From a virus, in IMG/VR virus record IMGVR_UViG_3300048927_000791, positions 1 to 48,423 of that record: 48,423 nucleotides of DNA, one strand, 5' to 3'. Below, one piece after another: positions 46,830 through 48,423 of this stretch (the stretch's first letter is position 1; every line of letters begins with the position of its first letter). The notes under the pieces are model-generated. The model was not told the origin of the DNA. It saw nothing but the letters and a program-made list of their open reading frames with translations, and searched no databases. The translations under genes and the position numbers were made by a program.

Positions 46830-46909
46830 TAGAGTGTCAGCAGGACGGCGTTCGTCATGAGCACGGCAGCCGTAAACACTGGCAGAAAGGGCGGGGCTTG
46901 TCTCGTCAT
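46733..46909 (-). CDS. Small membrane protein, two segments, 58 aa
   Basis: MTRQAPPFLPVFTAAVLMTN begins a first membrane segment (8-27), and AAVAATAAVLIMAVRSLVVW (about 34-53) the second. ATG 46909 overlaps the stop of the upstream gene (ATGA). Its 3' end overlaps the plus-strand winged-helix gene by 97 bp. Could be a small lysogenic-conversion protein; unknown. Confidence 0.5.
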   Translation of the reverse strand: MTRQAPPFLPVFTAAVLMTNAVLLTLYHHSIEAAVAATAAVLIMAVRSLVVWAVSTSR

Positions 46910-47094
46910 CGTGGCGCATCCTCGACACATTCCAGCTCGCGGAATGTACACAGGCGAGGACGCTCCTTTGGCTTAACGCCATCGTCCCATGCGACCCGCG
47001 CCCATCCGGAGTCAGAGACCTTATCGACAGTGCCAAGATGCGCCATCCCGCGTTTTCTAACACGGCGGCCAACGGTTATCGCTTCACGCTGCAT
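46906..47094 (-). CDS. Small protein with KOW/Tudor-like beta fold, 62 aa
   Basis: ITVGRRVRKRGMAHLGTVDK and then GWARVAWDDGVKPKERPRLC make a compact beta-barrel pattern like KOW or Tudor-type domains, often RNA- or protein-binding. Overlaps the adjacent genes (11 bp upstream, 3 bp downstream). Function unknown. Confidence 0.6.
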   Translation of the reverse strand: MQREAITVGRRVRKRGMAHLGTVDKVSDSGWARVAWDDGVKPKERPRLCTFRELECVEDAPR

Positions 47095-47452
47095 CGGTGC
47101 CTCCTAGGGCTGTGTCGATCATGGCTTGGTAGGCGTTTACCGCATCGTCTTCGTAAGGCTCGATCGCGCGCCCGCTCGACAGGTTTGCCACGATACGTCC
47201 ACCGATGTGCTTCATAGGCTCACTGACCTCCCGCACTGCCGCGATGGCTGCTCGGGCGCGATATTGGGCCTTGCGCTGGCGGATGTGCTCGTAAAGCTCG
47301 TCCTGATCCTCAAACTCTAGGTACATGCCGTCGCTGTAGCGAAGGCTGTAGGTTGAAACGCCATCGACAAGCCGGATCAGCTTCATGTTGAAGCTGCAAT
47401 CCTCGTCCGCCTGCTGAATGGCATCGGCGACACGTTGCGTCATCTCACTCAT
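47084..47452 (-). CDS. Hypothetical protein, 122 aa
   Basis: MSEMTQRVADAIQQADEDCS, then a beta hairpin (IRLVDGVSTYSLRYSDGMYL) and a helical, Arg-rich middle (EHIRQRKAQYRARAAIAAVR). The C-terminal third includes a glycine-containing loop and YQAMIDTALGG. ATG 47452 is chosen for GGAGGAAGTG upstream, which lies in the 29-bp repeat. No family recognised. Confidence 0.6.
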   Translation of the reverse strand: MSEMTQRVADAIQQADEDCSFNMKLIRLVDGVSTYSLRYSDGMYLEFEDQDELYEHIRQRKAQYRARAAIAAVREVSEPMKHIGGRIVANLSSGRAIEPYEDDAVNAYQAMIDTALGGTDAA

Positions 47453-47470
47453 CACTTCCTCCACGGGCGG
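47442..47470 (-). repeat. 29-bp gene-junction repeat, copy A
   Basis: Identical to 47809-47837. On the minus strand it encodes the last residues (ARGGSDE, stop) of the gene before it, and at the same time the GGAGGAAGTG ribosome-binding site and ATGAGTGAGAT start of the gene after it. Confidence 0.85.
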
Positions 47471-47819
47471 GAGGGAAAAAAGCGAGAATGCGGCGCAGAT
47501 CACCCCACATTAGCGCATCATCATCTTCGATCAGGAGCACAGGCCAGTGGTCGGGCCTGTCTTCGTAAGCGGCCAAGAAAACGTCCAGCGCCGCGATAGT
47601 TGTCCGAAGTTCCTCCACCGGCACTCCTCCAAGTTCGGTGACGCATGCAGGTACCGTCCGGCGGTTCCAAGCCATGACTGCATCTTCGTTGACCATGTTG
47701 CCGTAAGGCCCGGCGCCGCATTCTTCGCAGGCTACCCATCCCTGGGTGTCGTCGTCTATGAACGTGGTCAAGAACGCCGCAGAGCCACCACAGAACGGGC
47801 AGTTCGTTATCTCACTCAT
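47445..47819 (-). CDS. Lar-like restriction alleviation protein
   Basis: 124 aa. CPFCGGSAAF (C7, C10), then CEECGAGPYGN (C31, C34), and DAVMAWNRR is the standard Lar family pattern of a small zinc ribbon followed by the A-x-x-x-WN-x-R signature. Lac/Rac-type Lar modulates type I restriction and boosts methylation; many family members are unproven. A C-terminal extension (about 55-124) has VLLIEDDDALMWGDLRRILA and ends ARGGSDE in the repeat. ATG 47819 chosen by the ribosome-binding site in repeat copy B. Confidence 0.82.
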   Translation of the reverse strand: MSEITNCPFCGGSAAFLTTFIDDDTQGWVACEECGAGPYGNMVNEDAVMAWNRRTVPACVTELGGVPVEELRTTIAALDVFLAAYEDRPDHWPVLLIEDDDALMWGDLRRILAFFPPARGGSDE

Positions 47820-47837
47820 CACTTCCTCCACGGGCGG
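47809..47837 (-). repeat. 29-bp gene-junction repeat, copy B
   Basis: Identical to 47442-47470, 367 bp apart. A shorter related sequence (TCACTCATCACT) recurs at the start of the next gene at 47981-47992. Confidence 0.85.
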
Positions 47838-47988
47838 AGAGTACGGCGGCGCGTCCCTTGTGGTAGAGCGCGGCCGGATAGTTGGCGTACTTGCTGCGGA
47901 AGCTGACTGTCTGGCCAGCCTTACCTACTGACGATGCGGTCAGGATCGCCTCCAGCGCATCGGCAAGCTTCTGTTCGCGCTCACTCAT
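47812..47988 (-). CDS. Small hypothetical protein, 58 aa
   Basis: MSEREQKLADALEAILTASS opens the protein, followed by VSFRSKYANYPAALYHKGRA and the tail SARGGSDE, the last seven residues being the same as in the Lar-like protein because both end in the 29-bp repeat. The N-terminal MSE is shared by the neighbours too. Overlaps the Lar-like gene start by 8 bp. No family recognised. Confidence 0.6.
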   Translation of the reverse strand: MSEREQKLADALEAILTASSVGKAGQTVSFRSKYANYPAALYHKGRAAVLSARGGSDE

Positions 47989-48018
47989 CACTCTACATCC
48001 TTATACCTAGGGGAGCGG

Positions 48019-48258
48019 TTATGCGGAGAGGGGTGGAGGAGGAAGGGGCATCCACCACTTGGGCTTTAGCCAGTAGGTGCCATCGTATTCCTCTCCGTAT
48101 GGCCCTTCCCACTCGCCATCGGACGAGTAGCGGGCGATCCAGACACCATCGAAGGGCCGCTCTTCTGGGAAGTATTCGGCATCGTAGGTATAGGTTCCAC
48201 CTGCTACGAGACATTCTATGTTGTGCGGCGCCGTCTCGATCGGTTGCCACTGTTCCAT
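48019..48258 (-). CDS. DUF551 protein, 79 aa
   Basis: MEQWQPIETAPHNIECLVAG and the end WWMPLPPPP are the defining ends of the DUF551 family, widespread in phages and prophages, function unknown. The middle is Tyr/Trp-rich (YDAEYFPEERPFDGVW). A relative occurs at 23710-23916. Confidence 0.85.
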   Translation of the reverse strand: MEQWQPIETAPHNIECLVAGGTYTYDAEYFPEERPFDGVWIARYSSDGEWEGPYGEEYDGTYWLKPKWWMPLPPPPLSA

Positions 48259-48297
48259 ATCAATATCCCTTCCTGTTATGAGAGGTAAGGCGGGCGA

Positions 48298-48423
48298 TCA
48301 CTCGTCCTCATCCACCCGAGGATTAAGCTTCCCCCTCCGCCAATCCCGGATGAACCCGTAGAGGGCCAAGAAAACGACGATGGCGAGGATCACCGCGCCG
48401 GCTATTGCTGCTGAGTTATGCAT
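48298..48423 (-). CDS. Small single-span membrane protein, 41 aa (at window edge)
   Basis: MHNSAAIAGAVILAIVVFLA is followed by LYGFIRDWRRGKLNPRVDED. One membrane segment (about 5-24) with a charged cytoplasmic tail. The ATG is the last three bases of the window, so an upstream start outside cannot be excluded. Function unknown. Confidence 0.5.
   Translation of the reverse strand: MHNSAAIAGAVILAIVVFLALYGFIRDWRRGKLNPRVDEDE

Noticed and set aside
1-48423. tRNA genes, CRISPR arrays, insertion sequences and attachment-site repeats
   Set aside because: I saw no cloverleaf with a CCA-type acceptor, no regularly spaced repeats and no transposase. The ends of the window coincide with codons and share no direct repeat that I can recognise as att.

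Overview
The window looks like an essentially complete temperate siphophage genome (prophage) of about 48 kb from an alphaproteobacterium, most likely a sphingomonad. The reasons are the G+C-rich coding sequence, a GapR (DUF2312) homologue, which is an alphaproteobacterial protein, a DUF1073 portal / DUF2213 protease / DUF2184 capsid head module, and a lambda-like division into a leftward early block, a divergent repressor switch and a long rightward late block. No attachment sites can be seen. The window starts exactly at the integrase stop codon and ends exactly at a start codon, so the junctions with host DNA are outside it.

Layout. 1-1133 (minus): tyrosine integrase with an overlapping excisionase-like protein. 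1133-10369 (minus): a tightly overlapping early operon with small unknown proteins, a C5 cytosine methyltransferase, an HD-type nucleotidase-like protein, and a recombination set (Sak4-like RecA-fold ATPase, RecE-like PD-(D/E)XK exonuclease, long coiled-coil protein). 10405-11177: the immunity region, with two opposed sigma70-like promoters whose spacers carry the same 12-bp palindromic operator, a repressor gene (minus) and a Cro-like gene (plus). 11177-16638 (plus): GIY-YIG/HTH protein, GapR homologue, VRR-NUC nuclease and a large primase-polymerase/AAA helicase. It is followed by a striking GGTGGGGC-repeat, hairpin and G-quadruplex region (16641-16792) that is a candidate replication origin. 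17260-30847: terminase, portal, head, connector and tail-tube genes, ending in a tail chaperone with a well-formed -1 frameshift site. 30849-41269: tape measure, tail tip and tailspike. 41291-43515: lysis cassette (membrane proteins, GH24 endolysin, embedded Rz/Rz1 spanins). 43580-46829: second beta-helix tail protein and a winged-helix regulator. 46733-48423 (minus): a short-gene accessory cluster that includes a Lar-like protein.

The most unusual features are these. First, a 14-bp element, YTGACGGCGGTAAY, occurs seven times, always on the plus strand and always 30-50 bp before the first gene of a late sub-module (portal, protease, connector, tail tube, distal tail, post-tip, second fibre). 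Its fixed spacing to a downstream ATA motif, and the lack of a Shine-Dalgarno sequence in four copies, suggest a phage-specific late promoter that gives leaderless mRNAs. Second, the portal protein carries a C-terminal Acb1-type 2H phosphoesterase domain (anti-CBASS) joined by a Gly/Ser linker. Third, the tail-tip protein ends in a Hint (intein/Hedgehog) domain. Fourth, gene-junction direct repeats and a shared structured leader mark where small cargo genes seem to have been added.
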